Positions 23,431-29,898 of a DNA stretch of 30,366 nucleotides are shown piece by piece. The translations under genes were made by a program, and so were the position numbers. A model generated the notes under the pieces. That model saw only the letters and a program-made list of their open reading frames with translations. It searched no databases and had not been told where the DNA came from. Each line of letters opens with the position of its first letter. The stretch's first letter is position 1. Origin of the DNA: JAGOQQ01 sp031973235 (lineage in GTDB: Bacteria; Patescibacteriota; Minisyncoccia; Phycocordibacterales; UBA9973); contig DALYDM010000007.1 in the NCBI GenBank assembly GCA_031973235.1, positions 1 to 30,366 of the forward strand. The letters are read 5' to 3'.

Positions 23431-23850
23431 TTAATTTGTAATCGGTGCCCTCGATAATGCCTCTGGTATTGAGAGTGCAGTACTTGGGTCTTGCTTGTAT
23501 ACGACGTGATATTCATGGCGTATGTGTTTGCCAAATTTATCATCACCTTTAATACTTACTATATTATAACCCGGTGAAAGAAGAAGTGAATCACGAAATT
23601 CACCGTTTTCTCCTACGCCTATAATCCTGTCGTTTATAGTTAGTATTTCAATGTTTCGTGCGTTTCCTTCGAGTGTGATTTTCTGATTAGTGACTGTTTC
23701 TCCGTCTGTGACACCACGCACGACAACATCTACACCCCAGATTATGTCACGCATTTTTAATGCGGAATACACGCCAATTACTACAAAGAGTCCAACACCG
23801 ATCGTGGTGAGAAGGATTTTTTTGAAGTTGTAGGCGATTATTTCTGTCAT
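23431..23850 (-). CDS. Membrane-anchored Ig-like (glucodextranase-B-like) domain protein
   Basis: With the ATG at 23850 (MTEIIAYNFKKILL) the protein has 139 residues. One transmembrane helix lies at about 12-32 (ILLTTIGVGLFVVIGVYSAL), followed by a short linker and a single beta-sandwich domain: GVTDGETVTNQKITLEGNARNIEILTINDRIIGVGENGEFRDSLLLSPGYNIVSIKGDD. This is the pattern of the Ig-like domain found in glucodextranase and many CPR surface proteins. The frame continues to 23931 but that would overlap ftsK; from 23850 it follows the ftsK stop by 10 nt. Probably exposed outside the membrane; function unknown, perhaps an envelope partner of FtsK. Confidence 0.7.
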   Translation of the reverse strand: MTEIIAYNFKKILLTTIGVGLFVVIGVYSALKMRDIIWGVDVVVRGVTDGETVTNQKITLEGNARNIEILTINDRIIGVGENGEFRDSLLLSPGYNIVSIKGDDKFGKHIRHEYHVVYKQDPSTALSIPEALSRAPITN

Positions 23851-23860
23851 GTGTTGATTG

Positions 23861-26098
23861 TTATTCCATGTCGCTTGTACTATCAGCGTCCGCACCGGCT
23901 TTTTCGTATACCTCACGTGGTTTTGAGCCATTTGCAGGACCTATCACACCACGAGCTTCTAGTGTATCCACTATCTTTGCTGCACGTGAATAGCCAAGTC
24001 CCATTTTGCGCTGTAGCCATGATGTTGAAGCTTTGCCAGTTTCAATTACTAATTGTCGAGCTTCTTCGTACTTGTCATCATCCTCAGGTTCGTCTTCAAG
24101 TGTAGCTTCAAAGACTGATCTGTCTGCACTAATACCACCACCCATTTCAATTGAGGTAGGCACTGCATCTTTATATGCATCTGCTAAGTACTTTACGATT
24201 TTTTTCACTTCATCTTCGGATACATATGCAGACTGGAGACGCTTTGGTGCGCCATCGCCGTCCGAGAAGAGCATATCTCCGGCACCGAGAAGTTTTTCTG
24301 CGCCTGCAGTGTCGAGGATTGTTCTAGAGTCTATTTGAGTCGGTACACGAAGTGCGACGCGAGTTGGGATGTTTGCTTTGATAAGTCCTGTAATGACATT
24401 TACTTCAGGTCTTTGGGTTGAAAGGATAAGGTGAATACCCACCGCTCGCGACATTTGGGCAAGTCTTACAATAGAAGCTTCGAGTTCTCTTGGGTATGTC
24501 TGCATGATATCAGCAAGTTCGTCGATAATGATGACAATATACGGCATTCGAGGCATTTCATCACCAATCTCATCTTCGTGGCCTTTTACGACGTTGTTGT
24601 GGTAGGACTCAATATCTCGCACAGAGAATCTCTCAAGTACGTCGTATCTTTTACTCATTTCTGTTGCTGCCCATTTGAGCGCCTGAATACATTTTTTTGC
24701 TTCAGTAATAACTGGTACAAGAAGGTGAGGGATTTTGTTGTACAAAGTAAGCTCAACGCGCTTTGGGTCAACCATGATAAATTTCAAATCTTCTGGTCCG
24801 TTTCGATAAAGAAGTGATGTGATGATTGAGTGGATCGCAACAGATTTTCCAGAACCAGTTGTACCAGCGATAAGTCCGTGAGGCATTTTTGCAAGATTAG
24901 GGAAGAGTGCTTTTCCGGCAATGTCGCGACCCATTGCGACAGTGAGTGGTTTCGGAGCGTTTTGGAATTTTTCATCATCAAGAAGAGATCCAAGTGATAC
25001 TGTAGCTTTTGATTTGTTTGGAATTTCAACACCCACAAGTGATTTGCCTGGAATTGGTGCTTCGATACGAATAGGGTGAGCAGCAAGTGAAAGAGCCAAG
25101 TCGTTTTGAAGTCCAACGATTCGTGAAAGCTTCACACCTTCAGCAGGTTTGAGTGCGTAGCGAGTTACTGTTGGTCCAATAGTTATTTCATCCATTTCAA
25201 CAAGTATGCCGAAGTTTTGAAGAGTTCGTTTGATTATATTTGAGTTTGATTTGATGTCACCAACATTAGGCTTACCTTTGTCTCGTTCAAGAAATGAAAG
25301 TGGCGGTGGAGTGTATGTTGTTGAGACGTATTTGTTGGCACCAAGATCAAACTCGTCATCTTCTTTCTTTTCCATGCCCAGCACTCCTTTGACTTTTTCT
25401 GTGATTGTCGGCTTTTCTTCTTCCGGTTCTTTTTCTTGTGAAGTTTGAGCAACAGCTTCAGCAATCATGGCATCTTCTTTTTCAGTTACTACAATCTCCG
25501 CTTTTCGTTTTCCAAAAAGACTGACAACTCGCTTCAGGGCTGCAAGTGTACGAGATCCGACATCTTTGAGATTTGGTCTTTCATCAAACAGTATAAAAAG
25601 TGAAATAAGTAATACTGCACCAAGAATAAAAATAGCGATATACACGTCAAATAGTTTGAGGAAGGGAAATGCAAAAATCTTTCCGAGCAATCCGCCACTA
25701 TGAGAAACACCACTTGATATATCTATTAGACCAAGAGTTGCGAGGAGAAAAAGAGTAGCACTTAGTGTGTGTAGGAACCCCATCTTCGGACGCTCTGATT
25801 GAATGAAAGAGACACCAAGAAGTACACTCACAAGAGGAAGTAAAATATATCCGACACCAACTAATCCTTTAAAGAAAGTATAGAGGACAGAGCCGGCTAC
25901 ACCAGCATTGTGAAATGCAGCAAAAACAAAAAAAAGTGCAATCAAAAATGAAATAACGGCATATATGCTATAGCGTGTCTCATCTTTTAATGATGAACCA
26001 GAATCATTCTTTCCACTACGATTTTTGCGTGAAATTGAGCGCTCCTCGTGTTCATCTTGGGTGTCATTTTTTACAACTTTCTTTGGTACTTTTGCCAT
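23861..26098 (-). CDS. ftsK: DNA translocase FtsK/SpoIIIE
   Basis: Septum-located ATP-driven motor that clears chromosome DNA from the division site. The ATG at 26098 (MAKVPKKVVKN) gives 745 residues. Four transmembrane helices lie at about 44-64, 78-98, 110-128 and 150-171. An acidic linker of about 70 residues follows, then the alpha/beta motor with Walker A GTTGSGKS (412-419) and Walker B YIVIIIDELADIM. The C-terminal gamma winged helix (ASTSWLQRKMGLGYSRAAKIVDTLEARGVIG) reads orienting sequences such as KOPS. The linker is short compared with E. coli, as in SpoIIIE. An upstream in-frame ATG (26122) overlaps the presumed promoter, hence the shorter start. Confidence 0.95.
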   Translation of the reverse strand: MAKVPKKVVKNDTQDEHEERSISRKNRSGKNDSGSSLKDETRYSIYAVISFLIALFFVFAAFHNAGVAGSVLYTFFKGLVGVGYILLPLVSVLLGVSFIQSERPKMGFLHTLSATLFLLATLGLIDISSGVSHSGGLLGKIFAFPFLKLFDVYIAIFILGAVLLISLFILFDERPNLKDVGSRTLAALKRVVSLFGKRKAEIVVTEKEDAMIAEAVAQTSQEKEPEEEKPTITEKVKGVLGMEKKEDDEFDLGANKYVSTTYTPPPLSFLERDKGKPNVGDIKSNSNIIKRTLQNFGILVEMDEITIGPTVTRYALKPAEGVKLSRIVGLQNDLALSLAAHPIRIEAPIPGKSLVGVEIPNKSKATVSLGSLLDDEKFQNAPKPLTVAMGRDIAGKALFPNLAKMPHGLIAGTTGSGKSVAIHSIITSLLYRNGPEDLKFIMVDPKRVELTLYNKIPHLLVPVITEAKKCIQALKWAATEMSKRYDVLERFSVRDIESYHNNVVKGHEDEIGDEMPRMPYIVIIIDELADIMQTYPRELEASIVRLAQMSRAVGIHLILSTQRPEVNVITGLIKANIPTRVALRVPTQIDSRTILDTAGAEKLLGAGDMLFSDGDGAPKRLQSAYVSEDEVKKIVKYLADAYKDAVPTSIEMGGGISADRSVFEATLEDEPEDDDKYEEARQLVIETGKASTSWLQRKMGLGYSRAAKIVDTLEARGVIGPANGSKPREVYEKAGADADSTSDME

Positions 26099-26112
26099 AT
26101 GTGTATACAAAA

Positions 26113-26121
26113 AGTATATCA
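26113..26121 (-). promoter_or_regulatory. Extended -10 promoter of ftsK
   Basis: On the minus strand TGA-TATACT (hexamer 26118 down to 26113), 14 nt before the ATG at 26098, implying a leader of about 7 nt. Confidence 0.45.
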
Positions 26122-26157
26122 TGCAAATTCAAATATACGTTTATTTTTCAAGGCCTC

Positions 26158-26187
26158 TTGCAGAAACATCCCTGTCCGATATATAAT
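26158..26187 (+). promoter_or_regulatory. Promoter of the winged-helix regulator gene with overlapping TGTCCG site
   Basis: TTGCAG (26158-26163), 18-bp spacer, TATAAT (26182-26187). TGTCCGATA (26173-26181) fills the spacer up to the -10, so a protein bound there would block transcription. Confidence 0.55.
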
Positions 26188-26257
26188 GGTCACAACTTAA
26201 TTACTAATGGTTTCGACATAATCATGTCCGATAAATAAAAATCTGTTTAACGGACAT
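26173..26257 (+). promoter_or_regulatory. Operator-like TGTCCG half-sites
   Basis: Three copies precede the ATG at 26265. There is a direct copy at 26173-26178, a direct copy at 26225-26230, and an inverted copy CGGACA at 26251-26256. The last two, extended to ATGTCCG/CGGACAT, form a 7-bp inverted repeat with a 20-nt spacer that ends 7 nt before the start codon. They suggest autoregulation at the DNA or mRNA level. Confidence 0.5.
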
Positions 26258-26264
26258 AAATACT

Positions 26265-27185
26265 ATGGAATTTAAAAAGGACAACTCATCGATTTCGCAT
26301 GGGTATCAAATCAAGAATAATGCTTTAATGTTTGGCTCAAATAGTTATCTTGGGTCCTTTTTGAATAATGAAAGTATTCATATTATCAAAAGGACAGAGA
26401 GGGTCACAACTGCAATCTATCTTGTGACAGAGTGTCTTCCTGAGTCAGAACCACTTCGTGAAAAAATTCGAACATGCGCTCTTGATCTTATTTCTGTCTC
26501 TCATGAATTGATGCGTGACACCGGTGTTTCAAAATTTTCATTTGAAGGTGATTTCACTCTTTCATTGATTGAACTTAGATCTCTAGTTGCTCTCGGTATG
26601 TCAGTGTCACTTATAAGCTCAATGAATGGTACGCTGTTAATCTCTGAAATATCAACATTAATCCAGGATATTGAAACGGAAAAAATTTCACGACTTGGTG
26701 AGTTTGGTGGAGCACACCCACACTTGAGACACAAAGAAGTTTTGATTACAAAAGAAATGTTCGATGTTCCAGTTGTGGAAATGATGGAGAAAAGAAGTGG
26801 CGCACTGTCAGAAAACAGTATGACTTTTAGTACCCAAAGCACACAAAAAAGTGATGTCCTTTATAAAGGACATCAAGTTTCTGCGAGTCCATTAAAAGGA
26901 CATATTGTTCAGAAAGCAATGAATGACCGACCGATTGCACAACAAAAGGAAGTTGGTCTTGAATCTACTAATTCAAAGTCTGATATCGCTATCCGCCTTG
27001 GAAGACGTAACACAATACTTAAATTAATTAAAGATAAACGAGAAGTAACAATCCGAGAAGTTTCAGTTGTTGTCCCTGATGTAAGTGAAAAGACAATTCA
27101 GCGTGAATTGCTCAATCTTGTGTCCGAAGGAGTTCTCAAAAAGACAGGGGAGAAGCGTTGGAGTAAATACTCGTTAAACTCTTAG
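26265..27185 (+). CDS. Putative DeoR-like winged-helix DNA-binding regulator
   Basis: A 306-residue soluble protein. The C-terminal region (about 242-304) reads as a winged helix: RRNTILKLIKDKREVTIREVSVVVPDVSEKTIQRELLNLVSEGVLKKTGEKRWSKYSL, with recognition helix SEKTIQRELLNLV. The N-terminal 150 residues are helical and contain a segment around KRTERVTTAIYLVTECLPESEPLREKIR that I associate with a poorly characterised family common in CPR genomes. The middle is polar and low in complexity. Divergent from ftsK. Its promoter carries TGTCCG repeats and its coding region holds a 22-bp perfect palindrome with the related ATGTCC half-site, which fits autoregulation. Targets and ligand unknown. Confidence 0.65.
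   Translation: MEFKKDNSSISHGYQIKNNALMFGSNSYLGSFLNNESIHIIKRTERVTTAIYLVTECLPESEPLREKIRTCALDLISVSHELMRDTGVSKFSFEGDFTLSLIELRSLVALGMSVSLISSMNGTLLISEISTLIQDIETEKISRLGEFGGAHPHLRHKEVLITKEMFDVPVVEMMEKRSGALSENSMTFSTQSTQKSDVLYKGHQVSASPLKGHIVQKAMNDRPIAQQKEVGLESTNSKSDIAIRLGRRNTILKLIKDKREVTIREVSVVVPDVSEKTIQRELLNLVSEGVLKKTGEKRWSKYSLNS
26853..26874. repeat. 22-bp perfect palindrome inside the regulator gene
   Basis: Arms GATGTCCTTTA / TAAAGGACATC meet with no spacer. AAAAGGACAT recurs at 26894-26903, and AGGACA also at 26278-26283 and 26390-26395. The half-site ATGTCC resembles the TGTCCG upstream repeats. Confidence 0.6.
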
Positions 27186-27268
27186 CGACAGTATTGTCTT
27201 TTGTGTGATATCTATGGTGCTCAAGTTTATTTTATTACCTCTTCAATTTTGCTGATCTTTATTATAAT

Positions 27269-27296
27269 TTGACAAATCTGTACTATATTGTATAGA
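27269..27296 (+). promoter_or_regulatory. Promoter in the intergenic region
   Basis: Perfect TTGACA (27269-27274), 16-bp spacer, TATAGA (27291-27296). No start codon with a plausible gene follows, so it probably drives a non-coding RNA or a long leader. Confidence 0.6.
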
Positions 27297-27302
27297 TTTT
27301 TT

Positions 27303-27450
27303 CTTTGTAACATGGTGCCAAATATGTCGTCATAGTATATGTAGTTTGGTGTTATGTGGAATGCCTCTATGTGACCCAACTGCCTCTTTAAAGTAGGTGA
27401 ACTTTTGAAATAAAAGAGTGAGGATTTCCACACTTTTATTGTTTATTTTG
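27303..27450 (+). ncRNA. Candidate small RNA 1
   Basis: Bounded by the promoter at 27269-27296 and a terminator-like hairpin: AATAAAAG-A-GTG (27409-27420) / CAC-A-CTTTTATT (27429-27440), followed by GTTTATTTT. Inside, CCAAA (27318-27322) and TTTGG can pair, and TGCCTCT occurs twice (27362 and 27381). No known RNA family is recognised. Confidence 0.3.
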
Positions 27451-27468
27451 AAAGTAATGCTCTATAAT
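27439..27468 (+). promoter_or_regulatory. Promoter for the rod-shaped RNA candidate
   Basis: Perfect TATAAT (27463-27468), 18 bp after TTGTTT (27439-27444). Expected start about 27475-27477. Confidence 0.55.
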
Positions 27469-27476
27469 AAAGAGTG

Positions 27477-27660
27477 CATAAGAACTGGTGTTTTAGCGAA
27501 CATTATGGTATTATGCGTTTACGTGTTTCGTCCGTGCATCTTGAGGGATGATAGGATTCCTGAAGCACCGCGGAGACAAAACACGTGTTCACAACAAGAG
27601 TTGATAGATCATTGAAAACTAAACTTAGGATTTTTCTCAAATTACTTGAGAATATTTTTA
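27477..27660 (+). ncRNA. Candidate structured RNA with rod-and-bubble fold (6S-like shape)
   Basis: About 185 nt between a TATAAT promoter and a terminator. Closing pairs are TAAG (27479-27482) / CTTA (27624-27627) and GTTTT (27490-27494) / AAAAC (27615-27619). A large open bubble of about 26 nt on each side follows. The terminal arm has ACGTGTTT (around 27520) pairing AAACACGT, then GTGC/GCAC and an AGG/CCT-capped tip. Size, single rod and central bubble resemble 6S RNA, which mimics an open promoter and binds RNA polymerase. I cannot match the conserved 6S bases by eye, so the family label is only a hypothesis; it could also be the first part of the surface-protein leader. Confidence 0.4.
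27632..27660 (+). terminator. Terminator-like hairpin ending the rod-shaped RNA
   Basis: TTCTCAA (27634-27640), ATTAC loop, TTGAGAA (27646-27652), then TATTTTTA. A 7-bp AT-rich stem; termination may be partial. Confidence 0.55.
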
Positions 27661-27689
27661 GTATGTTTTCTTTCGATTAACTCTGCTCT

Positions 27690-27857
27690 TGTCTGTATGC
27701 CCTGTCGACAAGGCAGACACAACGCTTAACATACATAGATATATGTATGGGTAAGTTTATTCAGAAAGAAACCAACCCCGATTTGTGATAAAGACAAATC
27801 GGATCAGGTATGTATGCAGTGATATGTCGGTATCACAATTTTAAATGCATACACTGC
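27690..27857 (+). promoter_or_regulatory. Highly structured 5' leader of the surface-protein gene
   Basis: There are four consecutive hairpins. A: TGTCT (27690-27694) / AGACA (27715-27719) with inner GCC/GGC. B: CATACATA (27730-27737) / TATGTATG (27742-27749). C: CCGATTTGT (27778-27786) / ACAAATCGG (27794-27802). D: GTATGCA-GTGATA (27812-27824) with TATCAC (27831-27836) and TGCATAC (27846-27852). GCAGTG (27816-27821) can alternatively pair CACTGC (27852-27857), excluding D. The series ends about 55 nt before the ATG. Likely an mRNA-stabilising or regulatory leader, as S-layer genes often have. Confidence 0.65.
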
Positions 27858-27912
27858 GTGATTGATATGAGTAATATCGTAGCAATTGCGTAGGACTTAT
27901 AAACGATAAATT

Positions 27913-29805
27913 ATGAAGAACATTACAAAGTTCGCAGTAAGTTTCGTTGCAGTTGCAGCTCTTTTTGTAGCAGCAAACGCACAAGCTTACACACACATGG
28001 GAACCCTAAAATTGGGTTCAACAGGTTCACAAGTTATGGAGCTCCAAAAAGCTCTTAACGCAAAAGGATTCGCTGTTTCATCAACTGGTGCAGGATCACC
28101 AGGAATGGAATCAACTTATTTCGGTGCAAAGACAAAGTCAGCAGTTATGGCTTTCCAAGCAGCAAAAGGATTGACAGCTGATGGAGTAGTAGGACCAATG
28201 ACTGGTGCAGCAATGGCATCAGCACCAACAACTCCAACTACACCAACAACTCCAACTACACCTTCAAACCTTGAAGGAACAGATGGATCAATCAATGATG
28301 TTGATACAATCACTTCATACAACAATGAAGAAGTTGGAGAAGGACAATCAGATGTTAAGGTTGCAGGATTCGAAGTAGAAGCAACAAACGATGGAGACAT
28401 CGCACTTCGATCAATCAAGCTTAAGATTGACTCAACTGGAAACACTGGATCAACACACCTCGATGATTACATTGAAGGAGTTTCAATCTGGATGGGATCA
28501 ACAAAGATTGGTTCAGCAGATGTTGATGATTTCTCAGAAAACTCAGATATATATACAAAGACAATTACAGTTTCAAATGCTGTAATTAAGGCTGACGAAA
28601 CAGAAAAGTTCTACATCGCAGTCGATGCAGTAAACTCTTTTGATTCTTCAGATATTTCATCAACAAATGACTCTTGGACAGTAGCAGTTGAAAACATCCG
28701 ATTCGAAGATGGATCAGGTGTTGTTACAACTGACACAACAGCTGGAGATCTTGGATCAACAACAGGTATTGGAACTGATGGAGTAACAGCAGGAGAAGGT
28801 ATTGCTATGAACTTCGTATCATTCGGAGATTCAGCAGATACTGAACTTACATTCTCAACTGATACTGATTCACCAGATGCAGGAATTGTCCTAGTTGATG
28901 ATTCTTCTTCAACAGAAGGTGTTGTTCTTCTTAAGGGTAAAATGAAACTTGAAGGAGATTCAGATGTAACAATCGACTCTCTCCCAGTTTCATTCTCACC
29001 AGTAGGAGCAAACATCAACGTAATCGCAGAATCTCTTATCTTGGTTCTTGATGGAGAAGAATACACAGAATCAGTTCCTTCAATTGCTGACGGAGCTACA
29101 GCTTCTGTAACATTCGACAACCTTGATTTGGTAGTTGATGCTGGAAGTACAGTAGAGTTCGAAGTTCGTGCAGACATCACTGATCTTGATGGAACAATCT
29201 TCGCAGAAGGAGATACTCTTGAAGCAAACGTAACATCAGACAACCGAGATGTTGCAGACATGGAAAACGAAGAAGGTGATCAACTTTCTGATTCATCAGA
29301 AAAGTCTGGAACAGTAAACGGTGAGGCACAAGAATTCCGAACAGAAGGAATTGCTGTAACTCTCGTTTCAACAGACGCTGATGTTACAACAGGTAACTCA
29401 ACAAATGATGACCTCGGAGAGTTCACAATCAAGTTTAAGATTAAGGCAAATGGTAGTTCAGTATATGTATCATCACTTGCTGCTGCATCACTTACAACTA
29501 CAGGAACAGGATTCGTAGGAGGTGTAGAACGATCAGGAACAGCTACAATCGGCGGAGTATCAATCACAATCGTAAATGATTCAGATGATGATATGACATC
29601 AGTTGGAAACTTCCTTATCGAAGACGGTGAAGAAGAGACATTTATCATGACTACAACAGTTCAACTTCCTACAGCAGGAGCAGCAGGTCAATACCGAGCA
29701 CTCCTACGAGCAATTGACTGGGATACAGATGATGATGCAACTCCAGATCAGTCTTACACTTCAAATCTTGATTCATTCAAGACATCATACAAAGCTCTTA
29801 ACTAA
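27913..29805 (+). CDS. Secreted peptidoglycan-binding surface (S-layer-like) protein
   Basis: A 630-residue exported protein. It has a Sec signal peptide at 1-25 (KNITKFAVSFVAVAALFVAANAQA, cleavage after AQA) and a peptidoglycan-binding domain (PG_binding_1) at about 30-103 (LKLGSTGSQVMELQKALNAKGF...YFGAKTKSAVMAFQAAKGLTADGVVG). A PTT-repeat linker covers 105-118, and about 510 residues of acidic, Ser/Thr/Asp/Gly-rich beta-strand sequence follow with no cysteine and no C-terminal anchor. The wall is therefore probably held through the N-terminal domain. Codon use is very uniform (GGA, TCA, ACA, GCA, CGA favoured), a sign of high expression, and the gene has a long structured leader and a strong terminator. 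It is a good candidate for the main cell-surface protein. Confidence 0.85.
   Translation: MKNITKFAVSFVAVAALFVAANAQAYTHMGTLKLGSTGSQVMELQKALNAKGFAVSSTGAGSPGMESTYFGAKTKSAVMAFQAAKGLTADGVVGPMTGAAMASAPTTPTTPTTPTTPSNLEGTDGSINDVDTITSYNNEEVGEGQSDVKVAGFEVEATNDGDIALRSIKLKIDSTGNTGSTHLDDYIEGVSIWMGSTKIGSADVDDFSENSDIYTKTITVSNAVIKADETEKFYIAVDAVNSFDSSDISSTNDSWTVAVENIRFEDGSGVVTTDTTAGDLGSTTGIGTDGVTAGEGIAMNFVSFGDSADTELTFSTDTDSPDAGIVLVDDSSSTEGVVLLKGKMKLEGDSDVTIDSLPVSFSPVGANINVIAESLILVLDGEEYTESVPSIADGATASVTFDNLDLVVDAGSTVEFEVRADITDLDGTIFAEGDTLEANVTSDNRDVADMENEEGDQLSDSSEKSGTVNGEAQEFRTEGIAVTLVSTDADVTTGNSTNDDLGEFTIKFKIKANGSSVYVSSLAAASLTTTGTGFVGGVERSGTATIGGVSITIVNDSDDDMTSVGNFLIEDGEEETFIMTTTVQLPTAGAAGQYRALLRAIDWDTDDDATPDQSYTSNLDSFKTSYKALN
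28228..28263 (+). repeat. Two 18-bp tandem repeats encoding the Thr/Pro linker
   Basis: ACAACTCCAACTACACCA (28228-28245) is repeated at 28246-28263 with one change. It encodes TTPTTP twice, a hinge between the wall-binding domain and the ectodomain, prone to slippage. Confidence 0.9.
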
Positions 29806-29845
29806 TACAGTTTAGACTAGTTATGATGAGTGTATAACTCGCAAA

Positions 29846-29870
29846 AAACCACCCAAAAGGGTGGTTTTTT
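29846..29870 (+). terminator. Rho-independent terminator of the surface-protein gene
   Basis: AAACCACCC (29846-29854), AAAA loop, GGGTGGTTT (29859-29867), T-run to 29870. A strong 9-bp stem. Confidence 0.94.
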
Positions 29871-29883
29871 GTTTTGGGTAAAC

Positions 29884-29892
29884 TGGTATAAT
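29884..29892 (+). promoter_or_regulatory. Extended -10 promoter giving a leaderless mRNA
   Basis: TGG-TATAAT (perfect hexamer 29887-29892) ends 6 nt before the ATG at 29899, so transcription should begin at the A of the start codon. It follows the terminator by 13 nt. Confidence 0.65.
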
Positions 29893-29898
29893 GGCAGT

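Larger units (their letters stand above)
27186..27912 (+). other. 727-nt intergenic region rich in RNA signals
   Basis: No protein-coding frame here looks real. In order it holds a weak GACA/TGTC hairpin after the regulator (27188-27199), a promoter (27269-27296), a hairpin with T-rich tail (27409-27450), a second promoter (27439-27468), a rod-shaped RNA candidate with terminator (27477-27660), and a series of strong hairpins forming the leader of the surface-protein gene (27690-27857). Confidence 0.7.

Noticed and set aside
23851..23931. N-terminal extension of the Ig-like membrane protein
   Set aside because: It overlaps the ftsK coding region and lacks family-like sequence; ATG 23850 follows the ftsK stop by 10 nt.
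27418..27615. 65-codon plus-strand frame in the intergenic region
   Set aside because: It spans a terminator-like hairpin, a promoter and the rod-shaped RNA candidate, has no ribosome-binding site and no protein-like composition.
28611..29261. Long minus-strand open frame (216 codons) opposite the surface-protein gene
   Set aside because: It is produced by the biased codon use of the sense gene (few stop triplets on the reverse strand), with low-complexity Ser/Thr composition.
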